Below, in pieces: positions 6,579-15,847 of a stretch of 64,000 nt of DNA. Positions within the stretch are counted from its first letter, which is position 1; each line of letters opens with the position of its first letter. The translations under genes were made by a program, and so were the position numbers. The notes under the pieces were generated by a model. That model did not search any database, was not told the DNA's origin, and was given only the letters and a program-made list of their open reading frames with translations. The stretch spans positions 147,614 through 211,613 of the forward strand of contig CAZVLB010000006.1 of NCBI GenBank assembly GCA_964627935.1, written 5' to 3'. This stretch comes from JAABVY01 sp964627935. GTDB taxonomy: Bacteria > Zixibacteria > MSB-5A5 > JAABVY01.

Positions 6579-8875
6579 TCCAGTTCCAGGATTCCCAGCA
6601 TACGGAAATCGCGGTCGCCGGAAATTGTGGCGGTCGGCGCCACCCAACCCATAATCTTCAATGGATCACCCGGCATATCGCTGTCGGCATCCCACAATTC
6701 GATTCCAAACCCGAATCTCGAGCCACCCTCGGGAGCAATGCCTTTCAGATACACGAATGGTATCTTTACCTCGAATTGATAACCGTTTTCGGATTTGCGG
6801 GCGGCAAATATGGGATGAATATTTTCGCTATGATTGAAATCAAATGAACTTGAATTTACCGGCGGAAGAATCTCCAGGCGGGCGATTTTTGAGACATCCT
6901 GATCGTCGCGCCTGATAAACTGCCCCGAGCCCTCGTTCATGTCGATATACATGCGCACCCGGTCACGTTTTGTGTCGCCCATCTCGAACAGGCGATTATC
7001 GCGCACAATCCCCATCAGGTAAAGATTCTCCTTATCATACACGGCGCGCACTTCCATAGAGAGGTCGCGGTCATCGATCCACTGATGGCCATTGACCAGA
7101 AGATCGGTGCGCCTGTCAAGAAAGAGTGTATTCTTATCCTTCCAGTCCGCAAGATCACCATCGATCATCGGCCCGCGCTTGACATCCTCGGCCGTAAGGA
7201 TAATCCGACCCTCAGAGTTTAGCAAATCAATCTTGTCACGCAATTTTTTATATTTGGGGGGATCATTAAAGCTGATCATCTGACGTTCCGCTTCATCGAT
7301 AAGGCGGCGTGACATCTTGGTATCACCCTGCTTTTTGAGATAATAGGCCAGCAGAAAATACAGTTCCGCCAGCTGATCGGATGAGATTGTCAGGGTTTCA
7401 AGGCTGGAGGCGATATTCTGCAGATAATCCTTGTCATATTCGGCCGAGAAATTACCCAGCCTGCGCACCGCCTCATGAAGCTCGTGGTCATCGATATTGC
7501 TCCTGCCACCCCGACTTTCCAGATAATCTATATATGCCTTAAACGCCTGGGTATAAAAATCGGCGCTGTTGGCATAGAGCTGATCATTGTAGCACAAATC
7601 ACCCAGCCTCAGAAATGAATTGATCTCCGTCTCGGTGCCCGGATATGCGCCGGCCAGATCGGTATAGATCTTTATCTCGGAATTCTTGTCGCCCATCGTG
7701 CGGTAAATATAGGCTTTCTCGAAATAAGCCTGACGGGCCTCATTAGACTCCGGATCGTAGGTTATGATCGAATCGCGCCTGTTGAGCTGTTTCTGAAAAT
7801 CAACCGGCACGACAACCATACCACCCAGCTTATCCGTAACCAGGCCGCCTATTTCGATAGATGTCCTGTAGGTTGACGGATCGACTACCAAAAGCTTTCC
7901 GGACATTGATTCAGTCACCAGGATATTTTTACGGTCGCGGGTTAATTCAAGATCACTGCCTGATCCTGAGAATGGTACCTGTGTGGATTCAGCCAGTTTT
8001 ACCACATTGCCGTCATCACTATAATCAAAAAACCGCAAGGAAGGTCTGCCTTTATCTGAAACAAGGCATACCAGACGGGACTGATTCAGAACCTCGATTC
8101 CGGTTACATCGAATGTTGTCGAGAAAAGCCCCTTTAACGTATGATTGCCAAGATTTACCACGGCCAGTCCGGCCCCGAAGTCCAAATCATCATCAAGACG
8201 CTTAGAGGCAATGATCAGGTCACGGCCGTCCCATGATAACTCCATATCGGTCGGATTTGCGCCGCCATAGAATGACCCCACCGTTTCGAATGTATTCAGG
8301 TCAACGATATTTACCGTGCCGGTGCGATCATCACCAACATACAGGACACGGCCGTCAACCGATACTTCCAGCGTAACCGGATTTTTACCGACAGTGATGC
8401 CATACAACTGACGGCCATCTGCGGCATCCACCATAGTGACAGTATTACTGGCATTACGTGTTTCGCCGCCGTTGGCGATAAACAGCCTGCTGCCATCGGG
8501 CGAAAGAACAGCATCGGCTACCGGCCCGCCGGTTTCGAACTCAAACAGTTTCCGATCAACAACCGGATCGAAAACCTGGCAAAGATTTTTAATGGAGGAG
8601 AAAAGATACAGATAGCCGCGTTTCTGTATATAAACAGCCAATCCGGTTCCCTGGGCGGCGTCCAGATCGGCAACACGGGATTTCTGGTTCAGGTTGATTA
8701 TCGATACGGATGATCGGCCCTCATCGTAATGTTGCGGATGGGTTATATATATCTTGTTTGTCTGCGCCTTAGCTTGATCCATCGGGATCAGCACAAACAA
8801 GGAGATCAACAATGCCAGAAATACAATACTGAACAGCCCGTTACTTTCACCATTCTTCGAAATTTTCACGCCCAT
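6575..8875 (-). CDS. Exported beta-propeller/TPR protein with C-terminal CBM9-like domain
   Basis: From the ATG at 8875 (GGAGGGGGAG upstream) this is a 766-residue protein. A signal peptide or anchor with hydrophobic core LFSIVFLALLISLFVLIP is followed by AKAQ. Residues of about 45-365 contain repeated YVTN-type blades (for example SPDGSRLFIANGG, SVDGRVLYVGDD, SWDGRDLIIAS), then about 400-540 is helical with TPR-like repeats (QAYFEKAYIYRTMGD, FLRLGDLCYNDQLYANSADFYTQA), and the last 190 residues begin with GPMIDGDLADW, a signature of CBM9-like/DOMON carbohydrate- or haem-binding domains. Location is periplasmic or surface. The function is unknown; a ligand-binding or scaffold role is inferred. 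An upstream in-frame start at 8908 exists. It overlaps the amidohydrolase gene by 29 bases. Confidence 0.8.
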   Translation of the reverse strand: MGVKISKNGESNGLFSIVFLALLISLFVLIPMDQAKAQTNKIYITHPQHYDEGRSSVSIINLNQKSRVADLDAAQGTGLAVYIQKRGYLYLFSSIKNLCQVFDPVVDRKLFEFETGGPVADAVLSPDGSRLFIANGGETRNASNTVTMVDAADGRQLYGITVGKNPVTLEVSVDGRVLYVGDDRTGTVNIVDLNTFETVGSFYGGANPTDMELSWDGRDLIIASKRLDDDLDFGAGLAVVNLGNHTLKGLFSTTFDVTGIEVLNQSRLVCLVSDKGRPSLRFFDYSDDGNVVKLAESTQVPFSGSGSDLELTRDRKNILVTESMSGKLLVVDPSTYRTSIEIGGLVTDKLGGMVVVPVDFQKQLNRRDSIITYDPESNEARQAYFEKAYIYRTMGDKNSEIKIYTDLAGAYPGTETEINSFLRLGDLCYNDQLYANSADFYTQAFKAYIDYLESRGGRSNIDDHELHEAVRRLGNFSAEYDKDYLQNIASSLETLTISSDQLAELYFLLAYYLKKQGDTKMSRRLIDEAERQMISFNDPPKYKKLRDKIDLLNSEGRIILTAEDVKRGPMIDGDLADWKDKNTLFLDRRTDLLVNGHQWIDDRDLSMEVRAVYDKENLYLMGIVRDNRLFEMGDTKRDRVRMYIDMNEGSGQFIRRDDQDVSKIARLEILPPVNSSSFDFNHSENIHPIFAARKSENGYQFEVKIPFVYLKGIAPEGGSRFGFGIELWDADSDMPGDPLKIMGWVAPTATISGDRDFRMLGILELD

Positions 8876-10472
8876 ATAAGAACTCCCCCTCCATGAGAGT
8901 TGCCACAATCTTGATCCCCGGAATACTCCCCGGATCGATTGTGTGAATATCCTTTTCTAATATAACAATATCGGCATATTTTCCGATAGTTATACTCCCG
9001 AATCTGTCCTCGGCTCCCATTGCATAGGCCCCGCCAAAGGTATGAGCATAGACCGCCTGCTCGACATTGAGGCTCTCCGACGAATAAAATGCCTTTGATC
9101 TGCTGTTTTTGCGACGATTTACCGCACAATAGATATTCCATAACGGATCGGGCGGCAAAATCGGAGCATCGGAACCAAATGCCAGCATCGCCCCGCTTTC
9201 AAGCAAACTGCGAAATGCATAGGCATAACGGCCCCGTTGTCCCCAGTACTTCGGAATCAAGGGAATATCCGGGATTATCTGGCAGGGCTGCACCGAGGCA
9301 ATGATGCTGTTTTTTGCGAATCTGGGAATATCCGATTTGCGCAGTAGCTGGCAATGCTCTATACGATGACGGAAGCTCTTTTTACGACGGCCTGTGGCCC
9401 TGATGATATTTTCCAGGACAACTGTATTGGCTTTATCACCGATCGCATGGGTGACGATATTCAATCCCGAACGAACACATTGGCGATACTTCTGCAAAAG
9501 CTCATCTTCCCTGAAAACCTGAATACCTGTATTCCTCTTTGAGCCATTATAAGGTTTATGCATCCAGGCTGTCTGCGATCCGAGCGCACCATCAGCAAAA
9601 AATTTAATACCGTTGATCCACAGCCTGTCATCTCCCAGACCTGTTCGCAGATTGAGCTCAGCCACATGTTCCAGGTGCCGGGCCTGTATATTCTGGCCAA
9701 TACGGACTTTCAGGCCACGCTCCAGATGATATTTCTGCATCAGCCCGAAACCATCAATAGAATCGAATCCGCCCAGGGATGTTATTCCCAGCGTATGAAG
9801 CTTCTGTTGGGCCTCAGCGATCAGCTTCATGGCTGTTTTTTCCGATTTTCCGGGCACAATATCATGCACCAGCCCCATAGCGGTTTCTTTCAGGATACCG
9901 GTTGCCTCGCCGCTATCGTCGCGAACAATCTCGCCACCCTGGGGATTTTCCGTTTTTGAATCGATGCCGGCTTTTTTCAATGCCAGGCTGTTGGCCCAGA
10001 GAGAATGCTCATCGTAGGAAAATACAGCCGCCGGATTATGCGGCGCAATTTTATCAAGGTCCTTTTTATGCGGCCAGACCGACTTTTTCCAGCTGTCTTT
10101 GTGCCAGCCCTGGCCCACAAGCCATTCATTTTTCTTAAGTTCTTTGGCCCGTTTTTCAAGCCGATTTAAAGCTTCCTGATAAGTTTTGCATCCTCGCAGG
10201 TCAACCCTGGCCAGCGACAAAGCCCAGAACACGAAATGCATATGTGCATCGCAGAATGATGGCAATACGGTTTTGCCCAGAAGATCTATTATCTCGAATT
10301 TCTCGGATGGCAGATGATAAAGATCATCTTCCATGCCCAGCCAGACAATCCGGCCATTCATGACAGCCATTGCCTGGTAGAATGGATGCGATTTATCCTG
10401 GGTGTAAATTCGGGCGTTATGAAACAGGTAGTTTTTGCCCGGTTCAGCTTCCTGCAAGAATCCTCCTGTCAC
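8847..10472 (-). CDS. Amidohydrolase family protein (YtcJ/AepA-like)
   Basis: A 541-residue metal-dependent amidohydrolase of the amidohydrolase_3 (YtcJ-like) type. The N-terminal beta-sandwich (LFHNARIYTQD) leads to the metal-binding DAHMHF motif; further landmarks are GIKFFADGALGSQTAW, the HAIGDKA segment, HRIEHCQL, and GSDAPILPPDP with the catalytic Asp. Members hydrolyse amide or carbamate bonds; the substrate is not predictable. Cytosolic, with no signal peptide. The start is uncertain: the GTG at 10472 has little ribosome-binding sequence, whereas an in-frame TTG at 10457 follows AGGAGG by 4 bases. Both lie inside the end of selB, so translation is coupled to it. Confidence 0.88.
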   Translation of the reverse strand: MTGGFLQEAEPGKNYLFHNARIYTQDKSHPFYQAMAVMNGRIVWLGMEDDLYHLPSEKFEIIDLLGKTVLPSFCDAHMHFVFWALSLARVDLRGCKTYQEALNRLEKRAKELKKNEWLVGQGWHKDSWKKSVWPHKKDLDKIAPHNPAAVFSYDEHSLWANSLALKKAGIDSKTENPQGGEIVRDDSGEATGILKETAMGLVHDIVPGKSEKTAMKLIAEAQQKLHTLGITSLGGFDSIDGFGLMQKYHLERGLKVRIGQNIQARHLEHVAELNLRTGLGDDRLWINGIKFFADGALGSQTAWMHKPYNGSKRNTGIQVFREDELLQKYRQCVRSGLNIVTHAIGDKANTVVLENIIRATGRRKKSFRHRIEHCQLLRKSDIPRFAKNSIIASVQPCQIIPDIPLIPKYWGQRGRYAYAFRSLLESGAMLAFGSDAPILPPDPLWNIYCAVNRRKNSRSKAFYSSESLNVEQAVYAHTFGGAYAMGAEDRFGSITIGKYADIVILEKDIHTIDPGSIPGIKIVATLMEGEFLYGRENFEEW

Positions 10473-12318
10473 CCTCGCGTTTGGTTATACCCTGCCGGTC
10501 AAGATGTTCCAGGATCGGAATCGTGTATTTGCGTGTCAGGCCGGTCATTTCCTTGACATCCTTGACCTCGACCGAACCATGCTTCCTGATATGTTTCTCG
10601 ATCATGCCACGGATTTTTTCGAAATCCTCCCGCCGGAACAATATGCCATCACCCGGTTCTATCACCTCGCCGGTCTGCACCAGGTAATTCAGGACCTCAC
10701 GATTAATATGCATTTTGCGTTCGATTTCGCGGCGGGTCGGGGTTTTCAGATCGAGCACCGAAAGCTTTTCCAGTATGTCTTTGCGGATTTTTTCATGTTC
10801 CGGCTTCAATCGTGTCTCATGGCCCGGAAGAGCAATAATATTCTCTTCGCTTTTCAGTTTATTATCGGAGGTTAATTTGTCCAGTGCGAAATCCACTGTC
10901 GATATCTCCAGCTTCAGGCGCGAGGCCAGCTCGCTTTTGCTGATACCGGTTTTATTGGGATAGCGCTTGTGATATGTCTCAACCTGCTCAAGAATCCGTT
11001 CGAAGAGCTGTTTCTTGTAATCTGCGCCGATATAATAGCCCTCGAATTTCTCGATCTCGCCTTCGTCGATTAATTCGGCCACGGCCTTGTCAATATCTGT
11101 CTGTTTGAAGTTGGATGCCTCAAGGAGATTATCAGTCTTGCGTAATTTGTATTTGCGCAGTTCCGACATAATCAGACTTTGAATATCAGTTACGTCGCGC
11201 TCAAGATAAAACTGCATCATCTTCTTGTCTTTGCGGATAAAATCCTGCAAATCTACATCAGTAACCGTACCACCACCGACAAGCATATCCGGTGCAGGAT
11301 AACGCAGAATTATCTTATCGCCAAGCCGCGCCATGACTTTCCGGTCGAATGACAGCAGGCAGACCCCCTCTTCGCCGGGCCCCAGCTTAACATCGCGGAA
11401 CATTCGCGCGGTAGAATCGCTCTCGGTTGTCCCCAGAAGAACAGTGACCTTCCGGTTATGTGTCAATGGTATGCGGCACATATCCGACAATTTTAAGCGT
11501 AGCGCCAGGTCATGAGTGCCATCCCAGGCCTTTGGCCGAACCAGGCAGTTGCCGCGTGAAATCTGCTCTTTTGAAATACCGGTCAATGACAATGCTGTAC
11601 GTGCGCCCTGGTATGCAGTCTGGCGCTGCTGTTTGAATGTCTGTATCGACTTGATTCGTGCCGGTTCATGCGACGGGATTATCTCCAGGTCCTCGCCACT
11701 TGCCAGGCTACCGTCACGCATCGTACCGGTTACAACAGTTCCTATGCCGGTCAATGAAAACACACGGTCGATAAACAGACGCGGCTTTTCCGGGTCATAC
11801 CTTTCCGGTAGTTTCGCCAGCACATTGTTCAAATGAGAATATACATCCTCAAGGCCGCGATTGCCCTGTGCCGAAAACTCGAATATCGGTGCGTTTTCCA
11901 GAAACGTTCCACGAACACGGCCGGCGATATCCTCTTTGACCAGCTCGATCCAGTCAGCCTGAACCAGATCGGTCTTGGTCACTACCACCGCGCCATGTTT
12001 GTGCCCCAGAAAATCGAGAATCTCCAGGTGTTCCTGCGACTGCGGCATCCAGCCATCATCGGCGGCAACAATAAAAAGGACATAATCGATACCGCCCACA
12101 CCCGCAATCATGTTGCGGATAAAACGCTCATGCCCGGGCACATCCACGATCCCGACCTCATCGCCATTCTCAAGCGAAAACCATGCAAATCCGAGGTCGA
12201 TTGTCATCTCACGCTTTTGCTCTTCCGGCAGACGGTCCGGGTTGATTCCGGTCAGGGCCCTGACCAGGGTCGACTTGCCATGATCTATATGCCCGGCTGT
12301 GGCCAGCGTATAAAACAT
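10444..12318 (-). CDS. selB: Selenocysteine-specific elongation factor SelB
   Basis: SelB is the GTPase that brings Sec-tRNA to UGA codons carrying a SECIS element. At 624 residues it has the expected length. The G domain has G1 GHIDHGKST (9-17), the DVPGHE motif and TKTD in place of the usual NKxD. Domains II and III follow (about 170-350), and the C-terminal third contains the winged-helix repeats that bind SECIS RNA (for example KTGISKSELASRLK and KTPTRREIERKM). It starts 1-2 bases after the selA stop codon and its own stop overlaps the next gene. Confidence 0.96.
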   Translation of the reverse strand: MFYTLATAGHIDHGKSTLVRALTGINPDRLPEEQKREMTIDLGFAWFSLENGDEVGIVDVPGHERFIRNMIAGVGGIDYVLFIVAADDGWMPQSQEHLEILDFLGHKHGAVVVTKTDLVQADWIELVKEDIAGRVRGTFLENAPIFEFSAQGNRGLEDVYSHLNNVLAKLPERYDPEKPRLFIDRVFSLTGIGTVVTGTMRDGSLASGEDLEIIPSHEPARIKSIQTFKQQRQTAYQGARTALSLTGISKEQISRGNCLVRPKAWDGTHDLALRLKLSDMCRIPLTHNRKVTVLLGTTESDSTARMFRDVKLGPGEEGVCLLSFDRKVMARLGDKIILRYPAPDMLVGGGTVTDVDLQDFIRKDKKMMQFYLERDVTDIQSLIMSELRKYKLRKTDNLLEASNFKQTDIDKAVAELIDEGEIEKFEGYYIGADYKKQLFERILEQVETYHKRYPNKTGISKSELASRLKLEISTVDFALDKLTSDNKLKSEENIIALPGHETRLKPEHEKIRKDILEKLSVLDLKTPTRREIERKMHINREVLNYLVQTGEVIEPGDGILFRREDFEKIRGMIEKHIRKHGSVEVKDVKEMTGLTRKYTIPILEHLDRQGITKREGDRRILAGS

Positions 12319-12319
12319 A

Positions 12320-13696
12320 TCAGCCCCCCGTGGCTTCTTTCAATGCCGAGATGATATAGCTTTCTTCATCCGTGAAAACTGTTCGCAGATCGAGAATCAA
12401 ATGATCCTCTTTGATCCTGCCGATTATGGGGGGATTGTGCAGGCGAAGGCTGCGGGAGAGCTTAGAAGCGGAAATATGCGTGTGAATTTTCAGACCCAGT
12501 GAGGGAAATGATTCTTCCGGCAATGATCCTCCCCCGCAAAATGCCTCGGTTGTGACAATTTTACTTTCGATTCTCTGGAGATGGAGCTTCTGCTGAAGGG
12601 CCTCGGCACGTTTACGCAAATCATCTATATTTAACGAGAGGATATGCAAAAGCGGAATCTGCGAGTAATCCTGTTTCATATAATCTATGATTAACGCTTC
12701 TAAAATCGCGATCACGATCTTATCCAGACGGACCGCCCGATACAATGGATTCTTCTTTACTGCTGCCACTTTATCCGCTTTGCCCAGGATAATTCCCGCC
12801 TGCGGACCACCCAACAACTTATCACCCGAGAAACAGACCAGGTCGGCGCCGGCCGCCAGTGAATCATGAATTGTCGGCTCATGTGTTATGCCGAACCGGG
12901 ATGTGTCCACTAATGCGCCCGATCCGAGATCATGCACAACTGTAATCTGTTTTTCTGCGCCAAGCTCGACAAGTTCTTTTATCGAGGTTTCTTCCGTAAA
13001 GCCGATCTGCTTGAAATTGGAAAGATGAACCTTGAACAGCACTGTGGTTTCATCATCGATAGCATCACGGTAATCATCGATAACCGTGCGATTGGTCGCG
13101 CCCACTTCGACCAGATCAACGCCGCTTCTTACCGCTACCTCATGCATACGGAAACCGCCGCCGATCTGTACCTGCTCTCCGCGTGACACGAGCACCTTTT
13201 TGTTCAGCCCGAATGTATTCAATATCAGCATCACGGCGGAGGCGTTGTTATTGACCGCGATACCGGCCTCGGCGCCTGTCAGGGCTGATAATAATTCAAA
13301 CAGGTAGGATCCCCGGCTGCCCCGTTCACCCTCGACAACATTGAACTCCAGCGACGAATAGCCGGAAATCTTCTCTTTCAATCGATCAAATATATCCGGC
13401 CCCAGAGGAGTCCGCCCCAGGTTCGTATGCACAACAATTCCGGTGGCATTGATGACCTTGTTTGTAAATTTAAACCTGAGCCTCTCGAGGTCATTCACAA
13501 TCAGGTCAATCAACTCATCGGTGTTAGTGGTAATACCATCCTTGAGCTGGGCGCGCAGGCTGTCGATATGCTTGCGGACAATCTCTGCTACCAATGGCTT
13601 GGAATAGCGGGTGACATACTCGGAAAGGCTGTAATCGGCCAGAATTTTTTCGACCTGCGGGATATCCTTGAAATGTTTAATTTCTGTTTTTTTCAT
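12320..13696 (-). CDS. selA: L-seryl-tRNA(Sec) selenium transferase SelA
   Basis: SelA is a PLP enzyme that converts Ser-tRNA(Sec) to Sec-tRNA(Sec) using selenophosphate. The 458 residues match the family length. The N-terminal tRNA-binding helices are followed by INATGIVVHTNLGR, NNNASAV and the PLP lysine K293 in CFSGDKLLGGPQAG (equivalent to K295 of E. coli). The start is the ATG at 13696. It lies directly downstream of the tRNA-Sec gene and immediately upstream of selB, giving a compact Sec-decoding operon. selD is not in this window. Confidence 0.97.
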   Translation of the reverse strand: MKKTEIKHFKDIPQVEKILADYSLSEYVTRYSKPLVAEIVRKHIDSLRAQLKDGITTNTDELIDLIVNDLERLRFKFTNKVINATGIVVHTNLGRTPLGPDIFDRLKEKISGYSSLEFNVVEGERGSRGSYLFELLSALTGAEAGIAVNNNASAVMLILNTFGLNKKVLVSRGEQVQIGGGFRMHEVAVRSGVDLVEVGATNRTVIDDYRDAIDDETTVLFKVHLSNFKQIGFTEETSIKELVELGAEKQITVVHDLGSGALVDTSRFGITHEPTIHDSLAAGADLVCFSGDKLLGGPQAGIILGKADKVAAVKKNPLYRAVRLDKIVIAILEALIIDYMKQDYSQIPLLHILSLNIDDLRKRAEALQQKLHLQRIESKIVTTEAFCGGGSLPEESFPSLGLKIHTHISASKLSRSLRLHNPPIIGRIKEDHLILDLRTVFTDEESYIISALKEATGG

Positions 13697-13757
13697 GGCC
13701 TTGAAAATATAAGTGTGATCACATCACCAAACAAGCATAAACAGGAGCTAATAAAAA

Positions 13758-13847
13758 CGGAAGGGGAAGGAATCGAACCCTCCGCTGCCTGTTAGGGCAG
13801 CCAACGGGTTTGAAGCCCGCGGGGGCCACCAGGCCCCATCCTCTTCC
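13758..13847 (-). tRNA. selC: tRNA-Sec (anticodon UCA), with an acceptor/T stem one base short
   Basis: The 90-base minus-strand sequence folds as a selenocysteine tRNA. It has a 6-bp D stem (GGGGCC/GGCCCC) with a 4-base loop, the anticodon loop CTTCAAA giving UCA, a long variable arm (GCTGCC/GGCAGC), T loop TTCGATT and discriminator G. CCA is not encoded. The 5' acceptor strand GGAAGAGG would normally pair with CCTCTTCC; the 3' strand instead reads CCCTTCC after the T stem. This leaves 7+5 pairs with an A-C mismatch in place of the bacterial 8+5. One missing T would restore a perfect 8-bp stem, so either a real variant or a base error. Sits upstream of selA. Confidence 0.9.
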
Positions 13848-13997
13848 GGTTGGAATATAGACCAATTATCTTAAAAGTCAATCCCTGCAATGGTTTCCGG
13901 GAAATTTATTGTTATTGCAAGAAACTTGAAAGCGTGGGAATTCCATGAGGAGTTGAAATTCTGGCAGAAGGCAGGCCAATAGAAGCCTCGAGATGAT

Positions 13998-14726
13998 CTA
14001 TACCGATCTAACCTTGAGCGTCATAGGATCATCAACCTGCATCATCTCTTTCTGCAAATAGGCCTCGGCATATTGCACCCGAATCGTCATGCCCTGGTTA
14101 TGATCGCGGGTCTTGATATAATCGAAAACATCCGTGCCGGGATGGAAAATCTGTTTCGATGATTCTGTGCCGTCAAACTGGCTCTTATAGCAGGCCACCG
14201 CCTTGAGCTTGCGTTCCATCTGATCGCTGATATCGACATAAAAAGTCGGCTGAACTGTGGATCGATAATAGGGCGAAAATAATATTTTATGCGGACGATG
14301 CGGTTCACCCTCCATCTCGAGCTTTTTCAAGCCCGCAAAATAGCAGGCATCCTGACCCAGCATAGAACAGAGCCTGTGATCCGGATGACGCTGTTCCCAA
14401 TGAGGCAATATAACCAGATGCGGTTTGGTTCTCCTGATTAAGGAGGCAATCTTGAGCATATAATCCCGGCGCATCTCCAGCTTGGCATCCGGCAGGCCCA
14501 GATTTTCACGCATCGACAGCCCCATAATATCCGCCGCACACTGCGCTTCTTCCAGGCGCGTATCGGCATCGCCCTTGGTGCCCATCTCGCCGCCTGTGAG
14601 ATCACATCCGCCGACTTTATACCCGAGGTCGACCAGCTTGATCAAAAGCCCGCTGACTGTTATCTCTATGTCATCGCAATGAGCCGCAATCGCCAGCGCA
14701 TCCAGTTTGATTTCACTTTCGCTCAT
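13998..14726 (-). CDS. bshB1: Bacillithiol biosynthesis deacetylase BshB1
   Basis: A zinc-dependent PIG-L family deacetylase that removes acetate from GlcNAc-malate, the second step of bacillithiol synthesis. The 242 residues include the metal motif AHCDDIE near the N-terminus and HPDH in the second half; the region GGEMGTKGDADTRLEEAQCAA is typical of BshB1. The third metal-loop position is Cys, where Ala or Pro is common, which is not expected to matter for metal binding. Its start overlaps the bshA stop by 4 bases, and it is the last gene of the bsh operon. Cytosolic. Confidence 0.92.
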   Translation of the reverse strand: MSESEIKLDALAIAAHCDDIEITVSGLLIKLVDLGYKVGGCDLTGGEMGTKGDADTRLEEAQCAADIMGLSMRENLGLPDAKLEMRRDYMLKIASLIRRTKPHLVILPHWEQRHPDHRLCSMLGQDACYFAGLKKLEMEGEPHRPHKILFSPYYRSTVQPTFYVDISDQMERKLKAVACYKSQFDGTESSKQIFHPGTDVFDYIKTRDHNQGMTIRVQYAEAYLQKEMMQVDDPMTLKVRSV

Positions 14727-15847
14727 GATTTCAGTACCTTTTCATAGAGTTCTTCATACTGGCTGACCACGCTATTGTAGTTGAACAGGCTGGCCACATG
14801 TTTTCGGCCATGCTCGGAAAATGACTTCCACATTTCGCGGTCAGTCAGGATCTGCAAAGCCTTCTCGGCCATGCAATCGGTATCGCCGATATCACACAGA
14901 AAGCCCGACTTGCCATCACAAATAAGCTCGGGCAAACCGGTCTTCTTTGTTCCAATCGCCGGCACACCGCAACATAATGCCTCCATGGCGGCCAATCCGA
15001 ACGATTCATGCTCCGAGGGCAGTAAAAACAGATCACCGGCCGACAGGATATTTTCTATCCGGTACAGACTGCCCATGAAATGCACATCCTCTTCAAGACC
15101 ATATTCAGCGATCATCTGCGAAGCAGTGGCGATTTCCGGTCCCTCGCCAATCAGGATCAACTTGCTTTTTACTTTTTCATGAACACGCCTGAATGTCTCG
15201 ATCACATCCGGAATTCTCTTCAATGGCCTGAAATTGGACATATGCACAATTATTTTCTCACCATCAGGCGCGAATTTCTTCTTCAGTCCGCATTTGTCGC
15301 CCGGTGCGTATTTATCCGGATCGATGAAGTTATAGATGACTTCCACATCTTTGCAGATATTGAATGTGCGGCAGACCTCTTTTTTCAGATGTTTGGACAC
15401 GGCCGTAACCGCATCCGAGGATTCAATCGAAAATCTGGTAATATCTACAAAAGACTTATCCGAACCCACCAGAGTGACATCGGTGCCATGCACAGTCGTT
15501 ATAACTTTCAGATCACGCTTCCCGGACAGCATCTTCTTGGCCAGATAACCGCAAACCGCATGTGGGATCGCATAATGGGCATGAATTATATCCAGGCCCT
15601 TGTCATCAGCAACCTTGGCGATTTTGGCGGATAATGTCAGCGTATACGGCGGATACTTAAAAAGTGGATAATTTGATGTCTCGACCTGATGATAGAACAG
15701 GTTTTCCAGGTTGGGCTCCAGCCGAAAAGGCATGGCATAGGAAAAGAAATGCACCTCATGACCCCGTTCCGCGAGATAAATCCCCAGTTCGGTGGCAACC
15801 ACCCCGGAACCGCCGATCACCGGATAACAGACTATTCCGATTTTCAT
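14723..15847 (-). CDS. bshA: N-acetyl-alpha-D-glucosaminyl L-malate synthase BshA
   Basis: A GT4 family glycosyltransferase that joins UDP-GlcNAc and L-malate, the first committed step to bacillithiol. The 374 residues contain the N-terminal MKIGIVCYPVIGGSGVVATELG, the middle IHAHYAIPHAV, TVHGTDVTLVG, and the C-terminal nucleotide-sugar motif HESFGLAAMEALCCGVPAIGTKKTGLPELI with its E-x7-E. All these are characteristic of BshA. It begins directly after the bshC stop codon and overlaps bshB1, so the three genes are co-translated. Confidence 0.95.
   Translation of the reverse strand: MKIGIVCYPVIGGSGVVATELGIYLAERGHEVHFFSYAMPFRLEPNLENLFYHQVETSNYPLFKYPPYTLTLSAKIAKVADDKGLDIIHAHYAIPHAVCGYLAKKMLSGKRDLKVITTVHGTDVTLVGSDKSFVDITRFSIESSDAVTAVSKHLKKEVCRTFNICKDVEVIYNFIDPDKYAPGDKCGLKKKFAPDGEKIIVHMSNFRPLKRIPDVIETFRRVHEKVKSKLILIGEGPEIATASQMIAEYGLEEDVHFMGSLYRIENILSAGDLFLLPSEHESFGLAAMEALCCGVPAIGTKKTGLPELICDGKSGFLCDIGDTDCMAEKALQILTDREMWKSFSEHGRKHVASLFNYNSVVSQYEELYEKVLKS

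Noticed and set aside
13714..13723. TGTGATCACA palindrome between tRNA-Sec and selA, resembling half of a CRP site
   Set aside because: CRP/FNR sites need TGTGA and TCACA separated by six bases; here the halves are adjacent, so it is only a short palindrome with little support.
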